Source: Paraburkholderia diazotrophica
Lineage (GTDB): Bacteria; Pseudomonadota; Gammaproteobacteria; Burkholderiales; Burkholderiaceae
Length of the DNA: 64,000 nt
Assembly (NCBI RefSeq): GCF_900108945.1
Contig: NZ_FNYE01000016.1
Span: 95,394 to 159,393 of the forward strand
Reading direction: 5' to 3'
Shown here: positions 7,907 to 16,947 of the stretch, one piece after another
Layout of the letters: each line of letters starts with the position of its first letter
Position numbering within the stretch: position 1 is the first letter of the stretch
Program-made: the position numbers and the translations under genes
Notes under the pieces: model-generated
Told to the model about the DNA's origin: nothing
The model's input: only the letters and a program-made list of their open reading frames with translations
The model's database searches: none

Positions 7907-8917
7907 ATGGCCAATCCGATTCTCGATCCGAACGCACCCGCCTTCACGCGCCGCTACATGAATCTTGCCGACCCGCGTCTCGGCGCCAAGGCGCTCTTCG
8001 CCAGCGACGAATTCTTCGCGCCGAAAGAGCGCATGCTCGACCCGCAGCCGGCCGTGTTCATCCCGGGCAAATACGACGACCACGGCAAGTGGATGGACGG
8101 CTGGGAGACGCGCCGCAAGCGCACTACGGGCCACGACTACTGCGTCGTGCGGCTGGCGCGGCCGGGCATCGTGCACGGCGTCGATCTGGACACGAGCCAC
8201 TTCACGGGCAACTTCCCGCCGGCCGCGTCGATCGACGCCTGCTACTCCGACAGCGACGTGCCCGCCGATCACGCCGACTGGCAAACCATCGTCCCGGCGA
8301 CGACGCTGCAGGGCAACCAGCATCATTACGTCGAAGTCGGCGATGCGCGTGCCTTCACGCATCTGCGCGTGAACCTGTATCCGGACGGCGGACTCGCGCG
8401 ACTGCGTGTCTATGGACAGCCGAAGCGCGACTGGGAGCGGACCGAGCGCGGCACGCTCATCGATCTGGCAGCGATCGAAAACGGCGCGTACCTGGTCGCG
8501 GCGAACAATCAGCACTTCGGGCCGGCATCGCAGATGCTGATGCCGGGGCGCGGCGTGAACATGGGCGACGGCTGGGAAACGCGCCGTCGCCGCGAGCCGG
8601 GCAACGACTGGGCGATCGTCGCGCTTGCGCGTCCCGGCGTGATCCGCAAAGTCGAAGTGGATACGGCGCACTTCAAGGGCAATTTCCCGGACCGCTGCTC
8701 GCTGCAGGCGGCGTCCGTCACGGGCGGCACCGACGATTCGCTCGTCACGCAGGCGATGTTCTGGCCGGTCCTGCTGCCGGAACAGAAGCTGCAAATGGAC
8801 AGCGTCCACACGTTCGCCGCCGAACTGGCCGCGCTCGGTCCTGTCACGCACGTGCGCTTCAACATCTATCCGGACGGAGGCGTGTCGCGTCTGCGTCTGT
8901 GGGGCGAGATCGAATAA
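7907..8917 (+). CDS. alc: Allantoicase
   Basis: Allantoicase hydrolyses allantoate to ureidoglycolate and urea during purine degradation. The 336-residue protein is made of two similar halves, each carrying the same motifs: 'GKWMDGWETRRKR' with 'VDLDTSHFTGNFPP' in the first, and 'VNMGDGWETRRRR' with 'VEVDTAHFKGNFPD' in the second. Each half ends with 'R.N.YPDGG..RLR.YG'. This tandem repeat and the length match the family. Downstream allA lies 39 bases away, so the two enzymes probably share a transcript with the upstream transporter. Allantoinase and the urate steps are not in the window. Confidence 0.95.
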   Translation: MANPILDPNAPAFTRRYMNLADPRLGAKALFASDEFFAPKERMLDPQPAVFIPGKYDDHGKWMDGWETRRKRTTGHDYCVVRLARPGIVHGVDLDTSHFTGNFPPAASIDACYSDSDVPADHADWQTIVPATTLQGNQHHYVEVGDARAFTHLRVNLYPDGGLARLRVYGQPKRDWERTERGTLIDLAAIENGAYLVAANNQHFGPASQMLMPGRGVNMGDGWETRRRREPGNDWAIVALARPGVIRKVEVDTAHFKGNFPDRCSLQAASVTGGTDDSLVTQAMFWPVLLPEQKLQMDSVHTFAAELAALGPVTHVRFNIYPDGGVSRLRLWGEIE

Positions 8918-8956
8918 GGCACACTGAACAGGTCAGCAGGACTCACGGAGAAGGCC

Positions 8957-9469
8957 ATGAACACACTGCGCATCGAGCGCCTGACGCGCGAAGCGTTCGC
9001 CCCTTTCGGCGACGTGATCGAACTGGAAGGCGCGCGGCATTATCCGATCAACGAAGGCACGACCGAGCGCTATCACGATCTCGCAAAAGTGGACGTGAGC
9101 ACGCACGGCGGCCGTCCGCTGATCAACGTGTTTCGCGCGCAGCCGCGCTCATGGCCGATCGATATCGTGATGATGGAGCGGCATCCTCTGGGCAGCCAGG
9201 CGTTCGTACCGCTCTCGGATACGCCTTATCTGATCGTCGTCGCGCCGGCGGGCGAGCTCGATCCGACGAAGCTCAGAGCGTTCTCGACGCGCGGCTGGCA
9301 GGGCGTCAACTACGCGAAGGGCGTCTGGCATCATCCGCTGCTGGCGCTGGAGCGCGTGAGCGATTTCCTGATTGTCGATCGCGGCGGCGAGGGGCCCAAC
9401 TGCGACGAAGCGTCGTTGCCGCAAGCGTGGCGGCTCGAACGGGAATCGCTCGAGGCCGTTGCTGTCTGA
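8957..9469 (+). CDS. allA: Ureidoglycolate lyase
   Basis: AllA splits ureidoglycolate into glyoxylate and urea, the step after allantoicase. The 170-residue cupin-type protein shows 'FAPFGDVIE' near the N-terminus, 'FVPLSDTPYLIVVAP' and 'GVNYAKGVWHHPLLAL', the conserved metal-site region of the family. The start ATG at 8957 is preceded by an AGAAGG element. It is the last gene of the dctA-alc-allA set and is followed by a strong terminator. Confidence 0.94.
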   Translation: MNTLRIERLTREAFAPFGDVIELEGARHYPINEGTTERYHDLAKVDVSTHGGRPLINVFRAQPRSWPIDIVMMERHPLGSQAFVPLSDTPYLIVVAPAGELDPTKLRAFSTRGWQGVNYAKGVWHHPLLALERVSDFLIVDRGGEGPNCDEASLPQAWRLERESLEAVAV

Positions 9470-9511
9470 GGCATTCGCTTGCGTCGCTCGCTTCCCGTAA
9501 GCAGTGGAGAA

Positions 9512-9550
9512 GCAAAAGGCCCGGCCGATTTTCATCGGCCGGGCCTTTCT
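9512..9550. terminator. Intrinsic terminator between allA and fur
   Basis: A long GC-rich hairpin (AAAGGCCCGGCCGAT / ATCGGCCGGGCCTTT, about 15 pairs) with a TTTC loop, serving the convergent allA and fur genes. Confidence 0.9.
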
Positions 9551-9604
9551 GCGTATTGCCTGTCACGTCAACCGGACCGCGCCCCGAATCGCGCCCCGAC
9601 GCAG

Positions 9605-10033
9605 TCAGTGCTTGCGATGCGGGCACTTGTCCTTCGTGCACGCGCCATACAGAGCGAGCGCGTGTTCCTGCAGCTTGAAGCCGCGTTCCTTCGCGATCGC
9701 CTGCTGACGGTTCTCGATTTCAGGGTCGAAAAACTCTTCGACCAGGCCGCAGTCGATGCACACCAGATGGTCGTGATGCGTCCCTTCGTTCAGCTCAAAA
9801 ACGGCTTTACCCGACTCGAAATTGCTGCGCGACAGCAGTCCCGCCTGCTCGAACTGCGTGAGCACGCGGTACACCGTGGCGAGCCCGATATCCAGTTCTT
9901 CATGCAGCAGGTTACGGTAGACATCTTCGGCCGTCAGATGGCGCACCGGGCTGTGCTGAAAGATCTCCAGAATCTTGAGGCGCGGTAGGGTCGCCTTGAG
10001 TCCGATATTTTTCAGATCGGTTGGATTGGTCAT
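9605..10033 (-). CDS. fur: Ferric uptake regulator Fur
   Basis: Fur represses iron-uptake genes when loaded with Fe2+. The 142-residue protein has the winged-helix block 'LKATLPRLKILEIF' to 'IGLATVYRVLTQFEQAGLL' (residues ~12-65), the metal-binding histidine region 'HHDHLVCIDCG', and a C-terminal 'CTKDKCPHRKH' that gives a second Cys pair. Length is typical. It is divergent from bamE, the usual arrangement in betaproteobacteria. I could not identify a clear Fur box in the 150-base shared intergenic region. Confidence 0.97.
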   Translation of the reverse strand: MTNPTDLKNIGLKATLPRLKILEIFQHSPVRHLTAEDVYRNLLHEELDIGLATVYRVLTQFEQAGLLSRSNFESGKAVFELNEGTHHDHLVCIDCGLVEEFFDPEIENRQQAIAKERGFKLQEHALALYGACTKDKCPHRKH

Positions 10034-10184
10034 GGCAAGGGATCCCTAGAGTACAATGCAAGGTTCTAATAGTAATGTGAATTGCTGTTGAGGTCATCTT
10101 CGACGGAAACTCGCGCGGCTCGGGAAGCCCCGCACGGTGAGGGAAATGATTCCAAAAGCTCTATTGATCAACCGGGGGAGCCGC

Positions 10185-11045
10185 ATGCGGGGCACCTTGA
10201 TCGTCGCGGCGGCTGTGGCGGTTCTTGCTGGATGCTCCACGTACGACAGCCTGACGCAGCGCGTCGCCCAAAGCATCACGCCGTACCGCATTACCGTGGT
10301 TCAGGGCAACTTCGTATCGAAGGAAATGGCCGCGCAGATGCAGGTCGGCATGTCGCGTGCACAGGTGAAACAGGTGCTCGGCACGCCGCTCTTGACCGAC
10401 ATGTTCCACGCCGACCGCTGGGACTACGTCTTCTACTTCAAGCGCGGTTCGACCTCGGTCGTCCAGCAGCGTGATTTCATCGTGAACTTCTCGGGCGATC
10501 GCGTCGCGAGCTGGACGGGCGGCGAAGATCTGCCGTCGAACCTCGAACTGCTCGCCGATATCGACGGCGATCGCACGGGCAAGAAAGTGGCGGTAACGCC
10601 TGCCGTCGCGAGCGCGGCGGGTGCGGCGAGCGCGCCCGTTGCGGCAGCGTCCGCGCCTGTCTCGACGCCCGATACGGCACGCTCGTCCACGTCCGAAGCC
10701 GCGCAGGCCGGCAATCTGCCCGCCGTCGATCCGAACGCGCAGGCCGCGCAGGCTGCGAACCGCCTGACCAATGCCGTGCAGGCGCCCGCGCCCGGCACGA
10801 CGCCATCGGTGCGCGCGGGTACGCCGCCGTCGAATGGCGGGGTGCCGCAGAACGCGACGGAGCCGGGCCAGCCGCAGTTTCGCTTCACGCGTCCGCCGCC
10901 TCCGCAGATCCAGGGTGTCCCGAAAGAGAACCCCGTCGGTCCGACGGGCCCGCAAAGCAACAAGGGCAACAATGGGCAGGCGAAAGGCGCGCCCGTCGCG
11001 GCGTCGCCGGATTCGTCCCAGACCAATCCGGGAACGGGCGGCTGA
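10185..11045 (+). CDS. bamE: Outer-membrane assembly lipoprotein BamE (SmpA/OmlA) with long C-terminal tail
   Basis: BamE is a lipoprotein of the BAM complex that inserts beta-barrel proteins into the outer membrane. The start at 10185 has a strong GGGGGAG site four bases upstream and gives a short lipoprotein signal with lipobox 'VLAGC'. The domain follows: 'YRITVVQGNFVSKEMAAQMQVGMSRAQVKQVLGTPLL', then 'WDYVFYFKRG'. An upstream GTG at 10137 is in frame but less likely. After about residue 125 the protein continues for ~160 residues as a low-complexity Ala/Pro/Thr/Gly/Gln-rich tail, far beyond the BamE fold. The tail may cross or anchor to peptidoglycan; its role is unknown. Confidence 0.93.
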   Translation: MRGTLIVAAAVAVLAGCSTYDSLTQRVAQSITPYRITVVQGNFVSKEMAAQMQVGMSRAQVKQVLGTPLLTDMFHADRWDYVFYFKRGSTSVVQQRDFIVNFSGDRVASWTGGEDLPSNLELLADIDGDRTGKKVAVTPAVASAAGAASAPVAAASAPVSTPDTARSSTSEAAQAGNLPAVDPNAQAAQAANRLTNAVQAPAPGTTPSVRAGTPPSNGGVPQNATEPGQPQFRFTRPPPPQIQGVPKENPVGPTGPQSNKGNNGQAKGAPVAASPDSSQTNPGTGG

Positions 11046-11287
11046 TTACCTTGTCCGTAACATGACGGGCGCATCGTCGCCCGTCATGCGTCTCGCCGCG
11101 ATGCACGGCCGCTTTGGCTCATCGCATCGTGTCGCCGCGCTATATTTTCCGGCGCGCGCACGAGTGTCCGTTGCTCGCATCGTTTCCTTGATCGCCGGCC
11201 GGCGCGCTGCCTTTCGGATCAACTGACAGCGCGACTCCTGGCGCAACCCGATGGCGCCGTTCGACGGCGCTGTTTGCTGGATTACCC

Positions 11288-12085
11288 ATGAAAATTGCCA
11301 TCGCTGGCGCATCGGGCCGCATGGGCCGGATGCTCGTCGAAACCGTCCTCAACGATCCCGACGCGACGCTCTCCGGCGCGCTCGATCGCACGGGTGCGCC
11401 GCAACTCGGTCAGGATGCCGGAGCGTTCCTGGGCAAGCAGACGGGCGTGCCGATCTCGGACGATATCGACGCGGTGCTCGCGCAGTCCGACTGTCTGATC
11501 GATTTCACGCGCCCCGAGGGCACAATCGGGCACATCGACGCAGCGCTGCGTACGAACGCGAAGCTCGTGATCGGCACGACGGGCTTCGACGACGCGCAAA
11601 AGGCGCACATTCGCGCGGCGGCGGAAAAAATCGCCATCGTGTTCGCGTCGAACTTCAGCGTCGGCGTGAATGTGACGATGAAGCTGCTCGAATTCGCCGC
11701 GCCGCATTTCTCGCAGGGCTACGACATCGAAATCATCGAGGCGCATCATCGTCACAAGGTGGACGCGCCGTCGGGCACCGCGTTGACGATGGGCGAAGTG
11801 GTGGCGAAGGCGCTCGGCCGCAAGCTCGAAGACTGCGCGGTGTACGCGCGCGAGGGCGTGACGGGCGAGCGCGATCCGTCGACGATCGGCTTTTCGGCGA
11901 TTCGCGGCGGCGACATCGTCGGCGATCACACGGTGCTGTTCGCGGGAATCGGCGAGCGCATCGAGATCACGCACAAATCGGCAAGCCGTCTGTCGTATGC
12001 ACAAGGCGCGCTGCGTGCGGTACGTTTCCTGCAAGGCCATCGGAACGGCCTGTTCGACATGCAGGACGTGCTCGGCCTCCGCTAG
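11288..12085 (+). CDS. dapB: 4-hydroxy-tetrahydrodipicolinate reductase
   Basis: DapB reduces 4-hydroxy-tetrahydrodipicolinate in the lysine/diaminopimelate pathway, so it feeds peptidoglycan and protein synthesis. The 265-residue protein has the N-terminal NAD(P)H loop 'IAGASGRMGRML', the catalytic motif 'IEAHHRHKVDAPSGTAL' with the His-His pair and the substrate lysine, and the C-terminal 'RFLQGHRNGLFDMQDVLGL'. Length is normal. It lies between bamE and the exbB-like gene, all on the plus strand. Confidence 0.97.
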   Translation: MKIAIAGASGRMGRMLVETVLNDPDATLSGALDRTGAPQLGQDAGAFLGKQTGVPISDDIDAVLAQSDCLIDFTRPEGTIGHIDAALRTNAKLVIGTTGFDDAQKAHIRAAAEKIAIVFASNFSVGVNVTMKLLEFAAPHFSQGYDIEIIEAHHRHKVDAPSGTALTMGEVVAKALGRKLEDCAVYAREGVTGERDPSTIGFSAIRGGDIVGDHTVLFAGIGERIEITHKSASRLSYAQGALRAVRFLQGHRNGLFDMQDVLGLR

Positions 12086-12145
12086 GCACCCGTACCTGTT
12101 CTCACGCGCCGGAGCACTCGTGGCCGAGGCGAACGGCGAGGTCCG

Positions 12146-12883
12146 ATGGCAAACTCCGGCATCATCCACTACCTGCAATCCAGCGACGCCATCACGCATG
12201 GCGTCGCGTACGTGCTGCTGGCGATGTCGATTGCGAGCTGGTGTTTCCTGATCGTCAAAAGCTGGATGCTCGGGCGAGCGAAGCGCCAGGGGCCACGCGC
12301 CATTGCACTTTTCTGGCAGGCGCCGACGCTCGCCGATGGCGTCGCCGCGCTGCGGCTCGCCGATCGCGAGCACATCTTTTCTCCGTTGGCGGAAGCGGCG
12401 CTGCAGGCATCGGAAGTCGAGATGCCGGGCGTGCTGCTCGCGCGCGTCGAGCGCAGCGAACGCGTGCTGCGGGCGCTGCGCCAGGCGCTGCATCGTTCGC
12501 AACGGCGGCTGGAGTTCGGGCAGGTGCTGCTGGCGTCGGTGGGCAGCACCGCGCCGTTCGTCGGGCTGCTTGGCACCGTATGGGGTATCTATCACGCGCT
12601 CGGCAGCATCGCGTCGAGCGGTCAGGCGATGATCGAAAACGTCGCGGGGCCCGTCGGCGAAGCGCTCATCATGACGGCGTTCGGTCTCGTCGTGGCGATT
12701 CCTGCCGTGCTCGCCTATAACGTGCTCGGACGGATGGTGCGGCAGTTGTCGGAGGAGCTCGACGGCTTCGCGCACGATCTGCACGCGTATGTCTGCGCGC
12801 CCGCCGGCGAGACGCACGACGCGGCGCGGGCCGACATACGCGACGCGCAAGGCAGGCGCTCGCCTGCGCGGACGCAGGCTTAG
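12146..12883 (+). CDS. exbB: MotA/TolQ/ExbB proton-channel family protein
   Basis: This 245-residue inner-membrane protein has three predicted membrane segments: ~18-38 ('VAYVLLAMSIASWCFLIV'), ~128-150 and ~172-195. The latter two carry the family motif 'GSTAPFVGLLGTVWGIYHAL' and 'GEALIMTAFGLVVAIPAVLAYN'. With ExbD it forms a proton channel that energises an outer-membrane or periplasmic partner, classically TonB. The exbD-like gene follows 38 bases downstream. No tonB or TolA gene is seen, so which system it powers is open; TolQ is an alternative name, but the neighbours differ from a tol-pal cluster. Confidence 0.88.
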   Translation: MANSGIIHYLQSSDAITHGVAYVLLAMSIASWCFLIVKSWMLGRAKRQGPRAIALFWQAPTLADGVAALRLADREHIFSPLAEAALQASEVEMPGVLLARVERSERVLRALRQALHRSQRRLEFGQVLLASVGSTAPFVGLLGTVWGIYHALGSIASSGQAMIENVAGPVGEALIMTAFGLVVAIPAVLAYNVLGRMVRQLSEELDGFAHDLHAYVCAPAGETHDAARADIRDAQGRRSPARTQA

Positions 12884-12921
12884 GCTCAGCCAAGGCTGAA
12901 ACGGAAAGAGCGAGGCACGAC

Positions 12922-13428
12922 ATGGCATTCGGCGGACTCGACAGACACAAGACGGCCGCGCCGATGGCGGACATCAACATGACGCCGCTGATCGACGTGA
13001 TGCTCGTCCTGCTCGTCATTTTCATCATCACGGCGCCGCTGTTCACGCACGCGATCCGGCTCGATCTGCCGCGCGTAGCGTCCGCCGAGGCGCGCACGAC
13101 GCCGCAGACCATCACGCTGTCGATCGACGCGGCAGGCAAGCTCTACTGGAACGACAAGCCCATCACGCTCGAGCAGATGCGCGCGCAGTTCAACGACGCC
13201 GGCAAGCAAAAGGAACAGCCCGAGATCCATCTGCGCGCCGAGCGTTCGACGCGCTACGAGGTGATCGCGCAAGTGATGGGCGCGGCGCAGCAGGCGGGGC
13301 TGGAGAGAATCGGCTTCGTGACCGAGCCGCCGTCGGCGAGCAATGCGAAAGCCGGCGCCGCGACGACAGGCGGCGCGAACGCGCCCCAGCCCGCGCCTTC
13401 GACAGCGGGAGCATCCGCCGCGCGGTGA
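12922..13428 (+). CDS. exbD: ExbD/TolR family biopolymer transport protein
   Basis: The 168-residue protein has a short cytoplasmic N-terminus, one membrane helix at about residues 20-42 ('INMTPLIDVMLVLLVIFIIT') with the conserved membrane aspartate that carries protons, and a periplasmic domain ending in a Gly/Ala/Pro-rich tail. It partners the ExbB-like channel directly upstream. The pair sits between dapB and leuS. Confidence 0.9.
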   Translation: MAFGGLDRHKTAAPMADINMTPLIDVMLVLLVIFIITAPLFTHAIRLDLPRVASAEARTTPQTITLSIDAAGKLYWNDKPITLEQMRAQFNDAGKQKEQPEIHLRAERSTRYEVIAQVMGAAQQAGLERIGFVTEPPSASNAKAGAATTGGANAPQPAPSTAGASAAR

Positions 13429-13566
13429 GCGTCCAGGCGTCGCCTGGCGGGTCAAAAGCCGCTTTCACCGCCAATCGGGATCTAACAGGGATCGAATCCG
13501 AATCAATCGGCGCGCAAAACGCACGGCATCCGCCGCATCGCGTGCGGCATCGTCCCGCCCGGACGG

Positions 13567-13572
13567 TATAAT
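13567..13572 (+). promoter_or_regulatory. Candidate -10 box upstream of leuS
   Basis: A perfect TATAAT lies 112 bases before the leuS start. No convincing -35 is present 16-18 bases upstream, so the call is tentative. Confidence 0.4.
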
Positions 13573-13683
13573 CAGCCCTTTCCCCTTGACGCAAGGGGAA
13601 TCGACGAGACATTTCTTCACGCAGAGCACCGGCCGGTGCCGAAGCACTGAAAAGCGGCACCGAACCAGCGATCCCATCACACC

Positions 13684-16278
13684 ATGCACGAAAAATACGT
13701 TCCCTCCGACGTCGAATCCGCCGCGCAAGGACAATGGCGCGCGAGCGACGCGTACAAAACGACGGAAAAGGCCGACAAGCCGAAGTTCTATTGCGTTTCG
13801 ATGCTGCCGTATCCGTCGGGCAAGCTGCATATGGGGCACGTACGCAACTACACGATCAACGACGTGATGTACCGCTATCTGCGGATGAACGGCTACAACA
13901 CGCTGATGCCGATGGGCTGGGACGCGTTCGGCATGCCCGCCGAGAATGCCGCGATGGCCAATGGCGTGCCGCCCGCGAAGTGGACGTACGACAACATCGC
14001 GTACATGAAGAAGCAGATGCAGTCGATGGGTCTCGCGATCGACTGGTCGCGCGAAGTCGCCACGTGCAGCCCGGACTATTACAAGTGGAACCAGTGGATC
14101 TTCCTGAAGATGCTGGAGAAGGGCATCGCGTACAAGAAGACGGGCACCGTGAACTGGGACCCCGTCGATCAGACCGTGCTCGCGAACGAGCAGGTGATCG
14201 ACGGCCGCGGCTGGCGCTCGGGCGCGCTCGTCGAAAAGCGCGAAATCCCGATGTACTACATGCGCATCACGCAGTACGCGGATGAACTGCTGAACGATCT
14301 CGACGGCCTCGGCTGGCCCGAGCGCGTGAAGATCATGCAGCAGAACTGGATCGGCAAGAGCTATGGCGTGAACTTCGGCTTCCCGTACGAAATCGACGGC
14401 GAGCAGAAGCTCTTGCGCGTGTTCACGACGCGCGCCGACACGATCATGGGCGTGACGTTCTGTGCGGTCGCCGCCGAGCACCCGCTCGCGACGCGTCTCG
14501 CGCAGGACAAGCCCGAGCTGCTGCCGTTCATCGACGAATGCAAGCACGGCGGCGTCGCTGAAGCCGACATGGCGACGATGGAAAAGAAGGGCATGCCGAC
14601 GGGCTTTTACGTCACGCATCCGCTGACGCAGGAAAAGGTCGAGGTGTGGATCGGCAACTACGTGCTGATGAGCTACGGCGAAGGTGCGGTGATGGGCGTG
14701 CCGGCGCACGACGAGCGCGATTTCGCGTTCGTGAAGAAGTACGGCATTCCCGTCAAGCAGGTGGTCGCAGTCGTTGGCCAGCCGTTCTCGACGGATGCAT
14801 GGCACGAGTCGTATAGCGACAAGGAAAACGGGGTGCTGGTCAACAGCGGCAAGTACGACGGCCTGAAGTACCAGGAAGCCGTCGATGCCATCGCCGCCGA
14901 TCTCAAGGCGCTCGGCCTCGGCGACAAGCAGGTCACGTGGCGTCTGCGCGACTGGGGCATCTCGCGCCAGCGCTACTGGGGCACGCCGATCCCGATCATC
15001 CACTGCCCGTCGTGCGGCGACGTGCCCGTGCCCGAGAAGGATCTGCCCGTCGTGCTGCCCGAAGACCTCGTGCCGGACGGCACGGGCAATCCGCTCGCGA
15101 AATCGGAAGCGTTCCTGAACTGCACGTGTCCGAAGTGCGGCGCGGCCGCGAAGCGCGAAACCGACACGATGGACACGTTCGTCGATTCGTCATGGTACTT
15201 CTATCGCTACGCGGCACCCGACGCGAAGACGATGGTCGACGAGCGCACCGATCACTGGATGCCGATGGACCAGTACATCGGCGGCATCGAGCACGCGATT
15301 CTTCACCTGTTGTACTCGCGCTTCTGGGCGAAGGTCTGCCGCGATCTCGGCATCGTGAAGTTCGGCGAGCCGGCGAAGAACCTGCTCACGCAGGGCATGG
15401 TGCTCAACGAGACGTACTACCGCGAAAACGACGCGGGCAAGAAGACCTGGTACAACCCGGCCGACGTCACCGTCACGCACGACGACAAGGGCCGCCCGGT
15501 CGGCGCGACGCTGAACGCCGACGGCCAGCCCGTCGAACTGGGCGGCGTCGAGAAGATGTCGAAGTCGAAGAACAACGGCGTCGATCCCCAAGTGCTGATC
15601 GACCAGTACGGCGCCGACACCGCGCGCCTCTTCACGATGTTCGCCGCACCGCCCGAGCAGCAGCTCGAGTGGTCGGGCGCGGGCGTCGAAGGCGCGAGCC
15701 GCTTCCTGCGCCGCGTGTGGGCGTTCGGCCAGGCGAACGAAGCGGCGCTGCGCGAGCGCGCATCGTTCGATGCCGCGAAGCTCGCCGATACCGAAAAGAC
15801 GCTGCGCCGCGAAATCTACGGCGTGCTGAAGCAGGCCGATTTCGACTATCAGCGTCTGCAGTACAACACGGTCGTGTCGGCGGCAATGAAGATGCTCAAC
15901 GCGCTCGAAAGTGCGAAGGCCGCAAGTCCCGCCGTGCTGCGCGAAACCTACGGCGTGCTGCTGCGCGTGCTGTACCCGGTCGTGCCGCACATCGCGTTCC
16001 AGCTCTGGCAGGAACTCGGCTACGCGGACGAATTCGGCACGCTGCTCGATGCGCCGTGGCCGAAGGTCGACGAAAAGGCGCTGGAGCAAAGCGAAATCGA
16101 GCTCGTGTTGCAGGTGAACGGCAAGGTGCGCGGCGCCGTGACGATCGCCAAGGACGCGTCGCGCGAAGCGATCGAAGCGGCTGCCCTCGCCCACGAAATG
16201 TTCGCGAAGTTCAGCGAAGGCAAGCCGGCGAAGAAGGTGATCGTCGTGCCCGGCCGCCTCGTGAACGTCGTCGTCTGA
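13684..16278 (+). CDS. leuS: Leucyl-tRNA synthetase
   Basis: LeuRS charges tRNA-Leu with leucine. The 864-residue class I synthetase has the HIGH motif as 'HMGH' at residues ~49-52, the CP1 editing domain in the middle ('TTRADTIMGVTFCAVAAEHP'), a zinc-type region 'CPSCGD..CPKCG', and KMSKS at ~624-628 ('VEKMSKSKNNGVDP'). The C-terminal 'VNGKVRGAVTIAKDAS' belongs to the anticodon/C-terminal region. Length matches bacterial LeuRS. lptE starts 71 bases after it. Confidence 0.98.
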   Translation: MHEKYVPSDVESAAQGQWRASDAYKTTEKADKPKFYCVSMLPYPSGKLHMGHVRNYTINDVMYRYLRMNGYNTLMPMGWDAFGMPAENAAMANGVPPAKWTYDNIAYMKKQMQSMGLAIDWSREVATCSPDYYKWNQWIFLKMLEKGIAYKKTGTVNWDPVDQTVLANEQVIDGRGWRSGALVEKREIPMYYMRITQYADELLNDLDGLGWPERVKIMQQNWIGKSYGVNFGFPYEIDGEQKLLRVFTTRADTIMGVTFCAVAAEHPLATRLAQDKPELLPFIDECKHGGVAEADMATMEKKGMPTGFYVTHPLTQEKVEVWIGNYVLMSYGEGAVMGVPAHDERDFAFVKKYGIPVKQVVAVVGQPFSTDAWHESYSDKENGVLVNSGKYDGLKYQEAVDAIAADLKALGLGDKQVTWRLRDWGISRQRYWGTPIPIIHCPSCGDVPVPEKDLPVVLPEDLVPDGTGNPLAKSEAFLNCTCPKCGAAAKRETDTMDTFVDSSWYFYRYAAPDAKTMVDERTDHWMPMDQYIGGIEHAILHLLYSRFWAKVCRDLGIVKFGEPAKNLLTQGMVLNETYYRENDAGKKTWYNPADVTVTHDDKGRPVGATLNADGQPVELGGVEKMSKSKNNGVDPQVLIDQYGADTARLFTMFAAPPEQQLEWSGAGVEGASRFLRRVWAFGQANEAALRERASFDAAKLADTEKTLRREIYGVLKQADFDYQRLQYNTVVSAAMKMLNALESAKAASPAVLRETYGVLLRVLYPVVPHIAFQLWQELGYADEFGTLLDAPWPKVDEKALEQSEIELVLQVNGKVRGAVTIAKDASREAIEAAALAHEMFAKFSEGKPAKKVIVVPGRLVNVVV

Positions 16279-16349
16279 CGGTCGCGCCGAATGTGCACGT
16301 TGATGCCGATCGATGGCGATTGCGCTTTAACTGCGAACCAGGAGCCCAT

Positions 16350-16901
16350 GTGAACCGCAGATCGTTTTTGACCCTGGCGTGCAGCGCGGTGCTGCTGTCC
16401 GCGTGCGGCTTCCAGCTGCGCGGCCAGCAGAACTATGCGTTCAAGCGCCTCGCCATTACGGGCGCGACGCCGCCCGTCGCTGCGCGCCTGACGCGCATGG
16501 TGCAGGGCGGCAGCGACACGGTGATCGTGAATTCGTCCAGCAACGCGGACGCGGTCCTGGTGGTTTCGGAGGCGCGTGGAACGGGTGTGCTGACGCTGAA
16601 CTCGCTCGGCGTAGTCGAGGAATACGCGCTGAACTATTCGCTGAACTACACGCTGAGAGGCTCGGACGGCACTTTGCTGATTCCGCCAAGCTCGATCGCG
16701 TTGAATCGCGCGATGACGTATAGCGATCAGTTCTCGCAGGCGAAGGCCGCCGAAGCAGACATCCTTTACGCCGACATGCAGAACGACGCCGTCGATCAGC
16801 TGATGCGGCGCCTTGCCGTCGTGCGCTCGCTGCATCCGGCGCCGGGCCAGGAAGTGCCGGGCGTCGCGCCGCGCGCGCCGCTGCCGCCGCCGCCGCTCTG
16901 A
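16350..16901 (+). CDS. lptE: LPS-assembly lipoprotein LptE
   Basis: LptE is the lipoprotein plug of the LptD outer-membrane LPS translocon. The predicted 183-residue protein has a lipoprotein signal 'RSFLTLACSAVLLSAC' followed by 'GFQLRGQQNYAFKRLAI', the typical mature start. The GTG at 16350 is chosen because an AGGAG sits five bases upstream and the signal peptide begins there. The C-terminus is Pro-rich. It sits in the conserved leuS-lptE-holA order. Confidence 0.92.
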   Translation: MNRRSFLTLACSAVLLSACGFQLRGQQNYAFKRLAITGATPPVAARLTRMVQGGSDTVIVNSSSNADAVLVVSEARGTGVLTLNSLGVVEEYALNYSLNYTLRGSDGTLLIPPSSIALNRAMTYSDQFSQAKAAEADILYADMQNDAVDQLMRRLAVVRSLHPAPGQEVPGVAPRAPLPPPPL

Positions 16902-16947
16902 TCCGCCGACTGCATCGATCCGCTTTCACTCTCGTTCATCCGTAGCC

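Noticed and set aside
10034..10184. Fur box in the fur/bamE intergenic region
   Set aside because: AT-rich stretch around 10066-10080 is suggestive, but no 19-base dyad close to the Fur consensus could be found.
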